A stretch of DNA of 64,000 bases. Source: Ilex aquifolium. Lineage: Eukaryota; Streptophyta; Magnoliopsida; Aquifoliales; Aquifoliaceae. The notes beneath the pieces were generated by a model. That model was not told where the DNA came from. It made no database searches and saw nothing but the letters and a program-made list of their open reading frames with translations. The stretch lies in NCBI GenBank assembly GCA_951799425.1, contig OX637409.1:23900501-23964500 (forward strand), given 5' to 3'. Numbering within the stretch: the first letter of the stretch is position 1; each line of letters starts with the position of its first letter. This document shows, piece by piece, positions 47,063-59,769 of the stretch. The translations under genes and the position numbers were made by a program.

Positions 47063-48795
47063 GGGTAAATTGAAAGGGGGTACACCAAATTGGAGTTAAT
47101 TGTGAAAAAGTACACAGAAGAAAAAATGTAGGGTAAAAAAGTTCTTAATTTTGATACTTATTTGTTTCCAAGTACATTATCTGAAATTTCTAGATTTTCT
47201 TGTGACATTTCTGTCCTCCCTTGATCCATGCGTATTTTTTTTGAAAAGTGGTTTTGTTTTCAAATTATATTTATCCATTAAACATCTCATAGTTTTATGG
47301 GATTACTTTAATATTCTGTTTATTTATGCATTAAACATCTCCTAGTTTTAGGATATATCATTTTGTTTGAATTTCAAATTTTGAAACCTTGTCTTTGTGG
47401 AGTTAATTGTAAAAAAGTACACACAAAAAAAAAATGTAGAGGGAAAAAATCCTTAATTTTAATTCTTATTTGTGTCCAAATACATAATTTGAAATTTTCG
47501 GATTTTTCTTTGACATTTGTGCTCCCTTAATTCATGCGATTTATTTTTAGAAACTGAATTTTTTTTTTTCTTCAGATTATGTGTATGCTTTAAAAATTTC
47601 CTAATTTAGTGGAAGATTTTATCCTTCTGTTTTTTTTTATGATAAATGTATGCATTAAAAATCTTCTAATTTAATGGAAGATTTGATTCTTTGATTCTTC
47701 TTTGTATTGTGAGGATAAATCAATTAGTTTGAATTTTAAATTTTGCAACAATATCTTTTGTTATTTTAAATGTGATTATTCTGTTTTTTAATATGCACAC
47801 ACCATAACAGTGTAACAAGACACTTACACAAAAATATTGTACTATTACATTTTGTCAAACATATATTTGCATATAATTTTATTCAAACAATCAATCTCTG
47901 TTTTGAATTTGTTACCACATCCACAAAACTACTGAACACTATCATTGTTATAGTGTATTGTTACACTATGAGAGGAACACAGTCAGCATTTAGGAGATAC
48001 ACCACACAGTTTATTCACGCACGATGAATTAATATGATAGAAACATCGTATTTCACACAAGCCAACGATCAACTTTCAACAACTGATTCTGATCTTCAAA
48101 TGTCGAAGTTCGTACGTATCTTCAAATGACAAACAAATCTTTAAAAAATAGATGTTGTTTACGATCTTACATCAAATGGGCTGAACAGTAGGATTTTTCC
48201 TTCAAAAACGAAACCCTCTAGATGTTCAGGGAACAGGAACTTTCTGTCAAAAAAAACACCAAAATCAAAATAAATGTAACAATATTTTGATTTTGAATAA
48301 CTCATGATGTCAATACAAAAAAAAAAAGTACATGGAATGGCGAAATTCAACGATCACCTTATTAAACACAGGCCAATGAGCAACAAGCAACGCTTGTTTC
48401 AGATTTACAAATGTCGAAGTTCGAAAGTTTTTTCAAATCGCGAACAAAACTTTCACCATTCTTGAGTTTGTGCCAATCAAACCCCAAATCCTCTGTCAAT
48501 TGATGTACATTTCACAGTCGAAACCCTCTCCATGTTTATGAAAGACAGAGAGTTGGGAAGTTTATCCGAAAAAGATAAACCGGTTTTTTGTGAGGAAGAA
48601 AGAGTATACAGAACGATTACCGAAGATAAAGAGATTTTGAAATAAATGTACTTAAATTTCAGCGGTTAAAATAAATGCATTGTTACAGTTTTTAGGAAAT
48701 AAAATTTTATAAAATGGGCATTTACATCATTATATCTTAGTAGTTTACTTTTTTACAATTATGTCTAATTTGATGTATCAGTTTCCAAAGGACCC
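47063..48795. mobile_element. Mutator-like non-autonomous element
   Basis: This 1.73-kb element has inverted ends: GGGTAAATTGAAAGGGGG at the left pairs with the reverse-complemented right end GGGTCCTTTGGAAACTG, and further in both share TAATTGTRAAAAAGTAMAC. The flanks TACAATTTA (47054-47062) and TTTAATTTA (48796-48804) match at seven of nine positions, an aged 9-bp MULE target duplication. No transposase frame was found. Inside, a segment of about 300-360 bp is tandemly duplicated. Confidence 0.82.
47095..47760. repeat. internal tandem duplication of the MULE
   Basis: Two successive units start with TTAATTGTRAAAAAGTACAC at 47095 and about 47403. They share TTAATTTTGATACTTATTTG-like, TGACATTTSTG and TTAAACATCTC-like blocks. 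The second unit is longer. Each repeats part of the terminal inverted repeat, so the element carries two nested copies of its left end. Confidence 0.75.
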
Positions 48796-48804
48796 TTTAA
48801 TTTA

Positions 48805-50620
48805 TAGCCTTTAATTCAACTTCATATTCTCATGCCCTTTTGAATGGACTAAGTTAAAGGCCCAATGTATTTCACAAGTCTATATAAAGTCTTATAAAAA
48901 GTCCTAGAATGTAACAATTTCACAATTCTACGTAAACCTTATAAAAAGTCCTAAAATATAACAAATCCTTATAAAAAAATATAATAATAATGACTTAAAG
49001 CTTTAAAAATTGCAATCTATCTCGAATTCTTTTCACTATTTTTTCATTCCCTTTCACCGCCTCTCTTCAACTCTTTCTTTTCCTCCCACTCTCATTATCT
49101 TGTTTTGGTTCTTTGTCATTATCTCTAAGACTTCATTAATTTATTGATGTGTAAGATCTTGACTTCACAATTGCATTCAATTTATTGTCTGATCCCGTTC
49201 GATCCCAAAACTCATAAAACATTTGAAAATAAATAATACTGCAACTTTCTATAAAATGTGTAATAATTATTAAAAAAAAATTATTATCTTCCTAAAATAT
49301 TAAATGATGTCTAATATGACAATTTGTGTTGGACCATCCTTGAACCATCTTCCCTAGTTTCACATAGTGCACCGTAAATCCCCAAATTCAACTTCAACTT
49401 CCCAATTACAATTAAAATCTCGATTCTCAACATCCATGAACTCAAACACCTCACCTTATATTTCTCATGAAACTTACTCTTCAAACTTAACTTCTTCCCT
49501 TTCTTGATACCCATTCACTTCCCTAATAGAATACTGTAAATATGTAGTGTCCCACTCCTATGTGGCACAACAAACATATTTTTGGTACATTCTAATATCA
49601 AATCATAATTTCTTTAAATTATAAGTATTTTTGTGTGCGTGTATTTTTCAACCCTACAGTTGGGAATAACAATTGAGATTGTATCTGGAGATACATACTA
49701 TGTGAAATGGTTCTTGCATGCTTGTTGACAGGCAAAAAGATCAAGCTGATAGGGGTAGAAATATCCCTTTAATGAGTAATAATCATTGTAAACCCTTTTA
49801 TCATTACACATACATAAGCCATTCTATTTGTTCAGGAATGGTAGAGGGCACCTTCAATCTTTATTTGTCTATTAGTTTTCATTTCCCTTCAGCACTGGGT
49901 AAAGCAGTCTTATAGCTTCCAAGGCTTATTGCGTCTAATGTCGTTGGTTGAAATCATCTCTCTCTACATAGACACATACAAATTCATCCACGAAGAATAA
50001 AACAATTGAAATCTCAACAAACCAAGAAACCTAATTTATAAAACTTCAGGAAAGAAACATCATAAGATATCCGGTAGAAAAAAAATCGTATCACTATTTT
50101 TTTGGATAAGAAAACACCGCATCACTATATATACCACACCCAAAATCAATAACAGAGAGAAGAGAACTGACCATTCAACTGCGAAATGGAAACAGACAAA
50201 CCGATCAAGAAAGATAGAGGAATAGGTATTGCGAGGCTAATACTGAATCGACAAAAATTAGGGCTTTTCACAAAAAATTGGTTTTCCATGTGACTGGCCG
50301 AAAAACAAAACCATAAATAACTGAGCTCTAACGGTGCCGTCTATCCATTTTTTTTGAGTTAACTACCACCCTATGCTACTCACGTGTATCGATTAATACT
50401 CTATAAAATTATTTGATTAACTATTTCCCGATATATATTTCATGTTTACGATTTCCTACGAATTTTATAAAATTAGTTCTTTAAATTTTATTTTCATATC
50501 AATCAAACGAATTGTACATCATTCTTCAGATTTTACGTTAGGTTTTACTTTGCATTCATCCTTCAACTAATTCAATTATTTTTCAGAAATCTTCGTTCTT
50601 CCTTTATCTTATTCATACAT
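48805..50620. other. intergenic, nothing firm
   Basis: This is AT-rich DNA. Small frames (49311-49514 minus, 49718-49915 plus) lack motifs. A CT-rich patch on the minus strand near 50.15-50.25 kb could be a transcript leader, but no coding exon follows it. Confidence 0.45.
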
Positions 50621-50701
50621 TCCCTTTAATCCATCTTATTCATAAATTCACTTTAATCCATCTTATTCATAAATTCCCTTTAATCCATCTTATTCATAAA
50701 T
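50621..50701. repeat. 27-bp tandem repeat, three copies
   Basis: Three adjacent 27-bp units each read TCMCTTTAATCCATCTTATT followed by CATAAAT. They differ at one base. A fourth degenerate start precedes them. Confidence 0.93.
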
Positions 50702-50810
50702 CTTGAACTTACTATATATTTTATATTTCTTGATCGCCTGCACTTGAGTGTGCCTTTTGAGAATCAAACAATAATATGAATTTTTATCGATCTTTGTTGT
50801 TTTTCTGGCC

Positions 50811-51100
50811 ATGGCTCACACACAATATTCTTTAGTACTTAAATGTTTTCAATGTAATTTGAGGAGTGAATATCGATACAATGATTTTCTTGACTTAATA
50901 AAATTTGATGAAACTATACATCAATCTCCTTGTGCAGACACTCTTAAGCAGAATGGTGTGGTTGGGCAAAAGCATAAACACATCATGGATACTGTTTGCT
51001 CATCACTTTTATCTGTGTTCTCAGCTCTTTTTGGGGAAAAGGCTATTCCTATTGTTGTTCACGTAATTAACCGTATTCTTTTTTATTATTTCAAGTGTTT
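50811..51100 (+). mobile_element. Ty1/copia integrase scrap
   Basis: This fragment of about 290 bp from the catalytic part of a copia integrase is recognisable from the order TIHQSPCADT, then LKQNGV and then VIHVINRI-like motifs. No LTR or other domain is adjacent. It is an old, isolated remnant. Confidence 0.8.
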
Positions 51101-51486
51101 TTGCTCATAAACGAGGGTAAAATAGTAAAAATTCGTTTACCTTAGATTATATAACCCACCCTGGATAACCCAATATACAAAACTCTCATTACGGGGCCCA
51201 AAAAAGTCAAATGTACACACAACTCCTACTGCATCGAAAGATTACCATCGCAACCCAAATCCTTAACGCTTATTATGGAATAATCTTATCGCCACACCTA
51301 AGCTCATGCTCACAAAAATCCATCCCTATGTGAAATAACATGAACCTGTATAGCTCAAAGAACTGTTCATTTCGGGCTACAAAAAGTCCAAAATTTTCAA
51401 TCGAATTGACGTAAAAAGATCCAAACATCAAAATGCGGGTCACCAGATTAATTTTTCGAATCCCAGCCCTTTAAAACCCTTTTCCT

Positions 51487-51580
51487 GTCCCCTCAAAAAC
51501 ATCCGATAAAATTAGAACGATACAGAGAAGATTAGCATGATCCATGAGCAAAGATAACACCACAAATCGAGAAATGGTCC
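51487..51580 (+). pseudogene. U6 snRNA pseudogene
   Basis: The 94 bases match plant U6 spliceosomal RNA from the 5' GTCCC to the 3' ATGGTCC. The conserved blocks ACGATACAGAGAAGATTAGC and CACAAATCGAGAAATGGTCC are intact, including the ACAGAGA box. The 5' stem-loop (CTTCGGGGAC in U6) and the central GCGCAAGGATGACACGCAC part have several changes, mostly C to T or G to A. I see no upstream sequence element, no TATA at the normal spacing and no terminal T run directly after it. All of this argues for a dead copy. Confidence 0.85.
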
Positions 51581-52275
51581 GTATAACCCTTTTCCCATTA
51601 ACCAAACAGGCCTACAGTATAGAGCCTATTGAGAGCAGTAAAATCATTGGGTTATGCAAATCAACCAGCATAGCTAAGACTAGCTGGGATTCAAGACCTG
51701 TCAAATGAACCCCAATCGGTTACTCTCTGCTTTTATTTCCATTTTCAATCAAAATGTCAACAGACACTTCATTCTGATGAACTTGCCTAACCTTCTAAGT
51801 TCTAATGCATGAATGATTTAAATATTTCTTCTGAAACTAGAGAGAATAGGAGAAATGAAAGCATGCGTGAATAATTCAAGCAACACCCACAACTGTTAGA
51901 AGTTGCATTAAACTTAAGATGACCTTAATCTCCATGTATGGATCCTCCGGTGACACATGAAAGTGTGTAAATTTGGTACGGTAAAAGAATATAAACAAAT
52001 GGTTGCTAATTTCTACATACTGGAAAAAAACATATGGAACAGATCAAAAACAAAATTGATAATGAAGAAAAAGAATACATGGCCAAAAAGCAACAAATAA
52101 ACTTGCAAAAATCAAAATTATCAGAATCAATGATGCGAATGATAAAACCTAATAAGACATCGGTAGGAACTCTCCTCATCCCAAGGACAAAATGCCATCA
52201 AAGGCTCTGAAGAACAGGAGTCGTATAGACAATAGGAGAATGTTATCACTTGAACCATCTACAAAGACTTTCCGG
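51581..52275. other. 3' flank of the 139-residue gene
   Basis: This is downstream (minus-sense) DNA that probably includes the 3' UTR of the gene at 52.3-54.1 kb. No frame or repeat is recognised. Confidence 0.5.
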
Positions 52276-54122
52276 TTACAGTTTTCTCTTCTGGTTGAGA
52301 GCCATCTCATCCACAAACCTGCACAGAAAACAAATGAATCCTAGAATATATTTATAAAAAAAAAAAGGGCCTAATACCACTATTTTTCCATTAAAACAAA
52401 TATATTATTTGAATAATGAAGATTTTCTACACCTTTGGATATCATTTAAAACATATTGGACTTATTACTGGTGAAAAAAGTTAGAAAAACCACAAGTATC
52501 ACTCTCCTAACGTAGAGCGAAGTAACTTCGTAACCTTTGCATCTTTGAACCCAATTAGTGGGAAAGTAAACAAAAATTTGCTGGCGTGGACATTAAAGTA
52601 AATTATAGTTTATTGAAGTGGGCAGTTCCGGGTAAACAAGAAGGCACTCTGAAAGAATCAACTGAATGAGTTGGCCTTTTGGCCATGAGCCCAAATCATT
52701 TGAGAAACCTTTAAAACCCGCCCACATCATACAGATTAAGTATGATTTAGTTTAGCAATGAACCAATAACTATTGCAGCTTCAACTTACATTTCAGCGAT
52801 TCTCTTTCTTTGGTCAGAGCCAACTAATGCCTTCAAGTCTTCAATACTCATATTACTAAAACTGTCATCGAGATTATGCTTTAATAAATTGCATCCATCT
52901 AAAAATGCAGATGACTCAGCCAAACATGGAATCACTGACACGTCCTTAACTTGCCCTCTAAAATGCTCCATTAAAATGAAACCTGTAAAATGCTCAGTGC
53001 TCAGGTGCGAATAAACCACAATACAAAATCTGAATGACCAGAAATAAGATAGGCAAAGTTATGGCTATATCAAAAAAAATGAAATTTGTAGCATAAGAAG
53101 AAAAACAGATTTTCTGTTAAGGCTTAGGATGTTTTAAATTCCTGATATCTAGAAAATGCATAAAAGTGAGTTACACAGTTAGTTTGTTAAGAGAGTTAGT
53201 TAGTCAGTTAAGATCTTGAGAGAGTGATGTAAAGTGTGATGTAAGTGCGAATAACATGAGATTTTCTGTTATTGCCTATATATAGTGATGTAAGGCCTCT
53301 GTAATTAGTTTAAGAAAGATATGAATAAGATTCAAAAAACCTTATTCATTTTCTCTCTGAACTCTATCATTCTCACCATCTCACTAATCAAAATACAAAA
53401 AGGACACCATTTACTCACTTCTACATGATAAGAGTCACGGTCAACAAAAACAACATCTAACATAAAATGATATTTACATGCTAATTCTCATGTTTCTGTA
53501 TCAGAAAAAACAATGCACTTTGATTTCCTAAAATACCTATTGTTTGCACTAATATAGATTAAGTCAATAAACACATTGCATCAGAAACTATCTAACAAAA
53601 AATATTCTATACACTCAAGAGGCCATTGCTTCTATTTGAATCAAAGGGCAATCCGGCAAAAAATAACAAAGGTTAAATCTATAACTAATCCATGCCTCTC
53701 AGTATCCTCTTCAAGTTGACAAAACTGTAGAACAACCTTACTCTTTTCGGTGCATTTTAAAGCAAATAGAAAGAAACCCAGTTTTCAATACACAAAACTT
53801 GTCCATTGCATAGAAGCATATTGAATAAAGAAGGGACAAAGAACATACCAAGGGCACGAAGCATCCTCAAATCAAACTTGTTGGCTAGAGCTTCCTGACC
53901 AATTTTTTTAGCACGTTGAATGACCAGCATTTTTAAGCTAATTAAAAAATCCTTGAGACAGTGAAGACAAGCAAGACATGAGACCTTCAAGATCAAGAGC
54001 AAAATCAATTTTACAGGATGAGAGAAATTTAGAGAACTTACAAGCTCAGACTCAGAGAGAGAACAAAGCCAACGAACATCTTCTATACTATTGTTCCCTA
54101 AAATAGCATATCCTTTGTCCAT
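52276..54122 (-). CDS. conserved small protein of unknown function, 139 residues
   Basis: I do not recognise this family with confidence. Four exons join with GT..AG borders and consistent phases: 54042-54122, 53849-53951, 52790-52982 and 52276-52318. They give 139 residues, starting MDKGYAILGNNSIEDVRWLC and ending FVDEMALNQKRKL. The protein is mostly helical by composition. It has a Leu-rich first half (DFLISLKMLVIQRAKKIG, then ANKFDLRMLRALG), a middle part with AESSAFLDGCNLLKHNL, an acidic SNMSIEDLKALVG segment and a basic C-terminus (DQRKRIAEM, NQKRKL) that could serve in nuclear import. There is no signal peptide or membrane segment. The exon structure, phase agreement and protein-like composition make it a real gene. 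Intron 2 contains an LTR-like insertion. Confidence 0.85.
53185..53400 (+). mobile_element. possible solo LTR / LTR scrap
   Basis: Inside intron 2 of the 139-residue gene, a stretch starting TGTTAAGAGAGTTAG has repeated GTTAGTTAGTCAG motifs, a TATATATAG box, then CTCTGTAATTAG and GAATAAG and a CT-rich end. This is the typical layout of a copia-type LTR. No coding sequence adjoins it, and I found no convincing target duplication. Confidence 0.5.
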
Positions 54123-55558
54123 GTGGTATGGTAGACCTTAACTTTTGTTGATAAATCCAACCTTGTGGGTTCAAAAACTTCTGCAACATAACATATAGAG
54201 AGTTGGTTCAAATTTCAGAAATAAACAAACAAATATATAATAAACAATATTACACGAAAGAGAGAGAGGCTTTGTCTTTCACTTGGAGCCTTCAGATCTA
54301 TGAAAACAGGGCAGCGTACGTATAAGATACCGATACGCAGAGATAGGAATCAGATTCGTCATACACGTATCCCACAACTAATTAATTTATTTTTTAATTT
54401 TGGACACGTCTATGATACTGGAATACAGAATAATACTTACGATATATGTTTACTAGCAATAAACCCATGCCTAAAGGCACCACATAAAACAAACAAAAAA
54501 ATTGTTTGAATGTAGTATGGTAGCAAACATCAACTACATATTCCAAAAAAAAACTAAAACCCAGAAATTGGGGCTTTTATTTATTGGCTACCCCCACAAC
54601 TTACAAAGGTTTCCAACCAACAGTGTCAACATCTCATGGGGTAAGAGACTCGCGTACTTGTATAAGAGTAAAGGCTAAAATGCCAAACCAAAATAAACTG
54701 TTAAGTAATTTAAAGTTGTAGTTATTACTGAACCAATTTAGAGATATCTATAGAAATGTTCACGTACGTAGAGCTCGATATTAACTCATATGGAACCAAT
54801 ACATCAACAATCGCTACCAAAACAGGGCCAATAGAACCAGCAACAACACCACCATGAAACATTAAAATTATTACTATAATGCACCCTCAGAACAAGCTCC
54901 AGAAGAGAAAAAGTTTCCAATAAAAACAGAAAAGTTAATGCTGAAATACAACTCCAAACTCACAATTATTAGCAGCAAACAATCATCACATAAACCAATC
55001 ATCTTTGAAAATTCTCGAATATTTGCCCATGGATCTTCAGCCAGTCACCATCTTTAGTGAAATCACCTCGCAGATGTAGACACAGCTCTTTGAAGTCAAA
55101 TCATGTCACCTCTTTCACAAATCATAAAACGTAAAACAGGAGAACACACAATAAACTTGAGATAACAATTGTATAATGGCTTTATCCATTAGCTTATACC
55201 AAAAAGTCAAGAACCTAAAATCCTACACCTTTAGAAATTAAGATGTTCATACTTCATAGCAATTCAGTGACACCAAAATAATAGAAATCCCCATCCTTTT
55301 GTGGCTACAGTTGTATAGAAGAATATATTTCCATGACTTATAAAACATGATTAGAGTTACAGGTTCCAGACTAACAATCATTCAACTTACTTTTGCTAAT
55401 CACCGAATTTAATCGCACAAAAATCAAGAAATATCATTGTTTTGTATTAAGAATCATAAACTAAAATATAAATTTCAAAACTTTTTTATAGATATTCGAA
55501 TTACTGTTATGCCGGCGAGGAAAATAGCCAATTCGTAGCAATATCGATCTTCATTGTT
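54123..55558. other. upstream region of the 139-residue gene
   Basis: The 5' leader and promoter of the minus-strand gene should lie in the first few hundred bases. The rest is AT-rich; the plus-strand frame at 54300-54509 has no recognisable motif. Confidence 0.45.
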
Positions 55559-55566
55559 GTTTCAGC

Positions 55567-55957
55567 TAGGGGTGGCAATTTTTGACACGACACGATAACT
55601 CGATACGAACACGACACGAATAAATGGATTTGGGTTGACTATTTTTTGGTACAAACCCGTGTATAACACAACCCGTCAACACGAAGTGTTAATGGGTTGT
55701 GTTCGGATTCAACCCGCTTAACCCGAATTGACTCGTCAACACGAAGTTTTTAACTCGAAGGAGATTGACCTGGCCTTTTCGTTGCATGTATGAGTTTTCA
55801 TGTTCTGATGACTTGTTTTTTCCATTACTTCTGATGTTTAATTTGGTTACGCGATGTACAATTAACATATTTAATTAGTATTATAGAAATAAAATATTAA
55901 TTATTTGTAACTGTTTATCAAGCACTGACATAATTATTGTATAAAAAAAATATTATT

Positions 55958-56017
<60 letters not shown>

Positions 56018-56258
56018 GTTAATTTTTAGCTTGTAGAAAAAGTATAAGGAGAGATTCAATTCAGTGAAAATAAAATCTTAGCGTTAAATTTTTATTCAAA
56101 GTTTATGTGGGTCAACACGAATACGAATACGAACACGAACACGAACTCGATACGACACGATTAGTTAAATGGGTTGGGTTAGGGTTGACTAGTATTCGAC
56201 ACGACTAATGTTCGACACGACACGAACCCGACACAACACGACCCGATTGCCACCCCTA
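55567..56258. mobile_element. hAT-type MITE
   Basis: This 692-bp element has inverted ends TAGGGGTGGCAATTTTTGAC and (reverse complement of the right end) TAGGGGTGGCAATCGGGTCG. It is flanked by a perfect 8-bp target duplication, GTTTCAGC, at 55559-55566 and 56259-56266. Subterminal regions repeat ACACGA and GACACG many times. The centre holds a (TTA)n microsatellite. It has no coding capacity. Confidence 0.95.
55962..56016. repeat. (TTA)n microsatellite
   Basis: About 18 TTA/ATT units lie in the middle of the hAT MITE. Confidence 0.97.
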
Positions 56259-56266
56259 GTTTCAGC

Positions 56267-57732
56267 TACCACAACCTTTGATTTCATCGACTATGCTGAA
56301 ACATCCTAAAATTACTGGCTGAGCAAGAAAATCCTCACAAATTTATGAATTTTTACAAGTATAGGAGTAATGAACTAAAGTGAGCAAATGCCAGATTGCT
56401 GCAAAACAGAGCAGTATGAACAATATTAGCTCACAAAATTTACTTTATGACCAGAATAGTGGGGTTTTAAGATTTTTTCATGGAACCCCATTGAAAGAGA
56501 AAGTAGATATGAAAAGAAAAATTCATAATTAGCTCATTAAATTGTTTCATAACTATTAGCTAGAAAACAAACAAAGAGCAAAAAAGACGACCGTTGAGGC
56601 GCTACATTTAACACCAAGCACAGAACAATAAGTGTAAAGGGAGAAGATCATCACACGATTTAGAACATCATTTTTAATCGAAACCCAAGACTACCTTTTT
56701 TATATGTTTGTCCTATAGTTTTTATCAGAGCAGCAAAGTGCAAATATAAACTCAAGCAAATCAAACAATTATTTACTGGAATAAAAGCAAATTACACGTG
56801 TGGAACGTCATTCTTGATCAAAACTTTGGACTATCTTTTTCGTGTTTGTCACAAGACTTTTAAGCAAATCTGACAATTCGTTAACAAAACCAATATAAGA
56901 ACACAATCAATTGTAGTGATGTGCCTGGTAGAACACTCAACCACCTTCCGAATAGCAACTGATTGCTGTTAGAGAGAGAAGATATGTATCAGAAGCATTG
57001 AACGGATATGTACCAAAGCACTGAAGATCTATTATTCAATTTCAACCATGCAAAGAAATGAAAAAGACATACAGAGAAGCACAACTCAGTTTGATGAACA
57101 TACAAATGCAAAATTCGCCATGGAAATAAATAAATAAAAAAAAAACCCAAAAAACTACAAACCAAGAATGTAAATTTCCTACAAAAAATAAGAAAAATCA
57201 AAGAAAAAATTGTTACCTTTGGGGGATGACGATCGATCTTTGATCTTCCCACGACTGGTAGCATCATCAATAAACAAAATAAATCTGATCAAAACTCTAT
57301 ACACCCATAAAGAAGTGAAATAAACCTCAATTGAGTCGAATATCAAAAATTCTATGCGCATGAAAAATGAGGCCAAAACCTCATTGTCAAAATACATTGT
57401 ACTCGCCTCATATATTTCGATTTCGGAGAAAAAAGCCCCCCGAATTTTGTTTTCCCGCCCACAACATTCCCATTGAGGATTACAATGCAATCTTCTCATC
57501 CCCCAAAAGCCCCCCAAATTATATGTTGACAGCATATAAACACCATAAATTTTCAGAAGGCAGGGGTTCGTTGGGTCGTGACTCCATTAACAACCCTGAT
57601 CTTTCTTTCTTTTTGTTTTTATTTTTTGGTGAAAAGCAGCAACATTTGGAAACTTTGTCCTGGTAGCAGAAGGGTGGATTTCAAACCTCATTGAATATCT
57701 GACAGAGGAATACAACTGAATAGCATCGAATA
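56267..57732. other. intergenic, nothing recognised
   Basis: This is AT-rich DNA. Several short frames on both strands (56989-57270, 57179-57535, 57367-57666) overlap each other and show no motif. A minus-strand frame (57587-57835) runs into the 1.65-kb repeat. I assign no gene. Confidence 0.45.
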
Positions 57733-58949
57733 CCCAAGGCATGCACGCAATGTTTTTAATCTTTTGAACAATTTTCTCTACAGATTTTGCTAAATCTGGA
57801 AACAAGATAGAACAATTCAATCTACTATTATCCACTTATGAGCGTTCCACCAACTCAACATCATTACAAGATTAACAAGATTATGACGATGGATGAGTTG
57901 ATGCATCATTACAAGATTAACGACATCATTATTGAGTTGATGCAATTATGAAAAGCTGGTTTCTAATTAAAATTTCCTGAAGAACAATGTCTGGTACTGT
58001 TTGATTATCAATGATACCACAAAGGTTTTTTAGCAGCAGTGGAATCCCATTCTTCTTTCAACTAAGGGTTTAGCAGGATACACCAAATGCATAAAAAAAC
58101 ATGCAACTCAATAAGTGTGCTCACCACTCGCAATGGAATGCAAGTCCATTCTAGCCGAAAATCAAATCTATTCTCTCTTGGGAGGTCAAAAACTTGGCGA
58201 GGTAAGAACAGTGTGGAATACTATGCACTTAACAACCATCTCACGGCCGGTTCAACAGCAGAGTCAAAAAAGCATGGGCTTTCTTTAAGCCCTACGTATT
58301 AAAAAGGTCCCAAATTTTAGAGTTCAATAATGAGATACAGATCAAAGATTAAAACCCATTATAATTTAGCTTAACAAAAAAACTACTGAAACTCTCATCA
58401 TATGATTTCAATTTCAGAAAAACCAAAGGAATTAAGACTCACACAGACACTGTCATACAGAGAGAGAGAAAAAGAGAACCTAGGATGCTTGTTGCTTGTG
58501 GCTTCGAAGAGGAGGCGGCGAGAGAGGCGAGAGTCTCTGAGAGTCGAAGAGGAGGAGGCGCTAGGGATCGATCGACTGAGAGAAGAAGAAAGAGGCGTGA
58601 GTCTCTGAGACTCGAAGAGGATGCGCTAGGGATTTTAGGATTTTTGTGCACACATTAACACGTATATATTTTTTTAAAAAATATATAGCGGGTCGGTTGG
58701 GTCGGTTGAAAGGTGGAAATTTTGCGAATATTTCACATTTCTATCCGATTGTTTGCGAAATATCAAAATTCTTGCTGATTTTTGCGGAAGCCGATTAATC
58801 GGGTCGGTCCGAAATTAGTCGGGTACGGAAAAAATTGGATTAAGTCAAGAAAATAGAATTTAAAATTTAGGTCCAAAAATATAATCCACCTCACACATAC
58901 ATATTTTAAGGACAGAAAAAATAGTTAACACTTAGATAAAAAAATATAA

Positions 58950-59769
58950 TGGGCTCGTTTGGTTATTGTATTATAAATGAATAGATTTGATAAAATACCA
59001 TCGCCACCACCACCACCGCCACCACCACCACCGTCGCCGCCACTACCACTGTCGCCGCCACCACCACCATCACCACAGTCATTGTCACCCACCACAACTA
59101 TCACCGTCTCCTACCACCACCACTGTCGCCCACCATCTCTCACCGCCACTACAAACCGATACTTAAATTATTTTATCTCTTCTCTATGTTTGTGATTTGA
59201 TTTTGGATATGAATACAAATATGTTTATTGTTTACCATTTTTTATTACATTGTGCCTTCAGACATAGGCAATAACTAATAATCTAATATAATATAATACA
59301 GATGGACAAAACACAAGATTAAATAAGGTATTAGAATAATACGTAATTTTATATCTAGTGTTTGACAATACACAACTTAAACGTTAGTTAGTAGTTATTT
59401 AATGCAATCAGTTGTTTGGTTAAGGAATTATTTCATGGTATTAATGTTGAATTAACAAAAATATATTCTATCAATGTTTGTTACATTGACGACAGTTTGA
59501 TTTTATCAGTAGGAAGGTTAAAATAGTAAATATGTAGAATAATACGTTTTGATTGGATTATAATATCACCTCTCTTTGTGGTATTAAAATATTTTCATAA
59601 TACAGGTCTCTTGTATAAAAAATATACGATAAGTATACGATTAATATATATTTTTAAAATTAATACGATATCAAATTTACTTACCAAACAAAGTATTAGG
59701 CCCAATTAAATAAAAAATAATACAATCCAATATTTAATTCTCTTATAATACGTCTATCAAACTAGTCCA
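58950..59769. mobile_element. TIR element inside repeat copy 2, filled site
   Basis: This 820-bp insertion is absent from the paralogous repeat at 44.9-46.6 kb. Its left end TGGGCTCGTTTGGT pairs with the reverse-complemented right end TGGACTAGTTTGAT, and both continue into GTATTATAA. ATAA flanks it on both sides (58946-58949, 59770-59773) and occurs once at the empty site. The TIR sequence and short TAA-containing duplication fit a PIF/Harbinger (Tourist-like) MITE. A CAC/GCC-rich tract lies inside it. Confidence 0.85.
58998..59155. repeat. CCA/GCC trinucleotide tract
   Basis: This is an imperfect run of CAC, CCG and GCC triplets inside the TIR element, giving a spurious polyproline frame on the plus strand. 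It resembles the tract in the hAT MITE at 11.6-11.73 kb, although the two host elements are unrelated in their ends. Confidence 0.9.

Noticed and set aside
58977-59195. polyproline plus-strand frame
   Set aside because: It is produced by the CAC/GCC tract inside a TIR element and is absent from the paralogous site.
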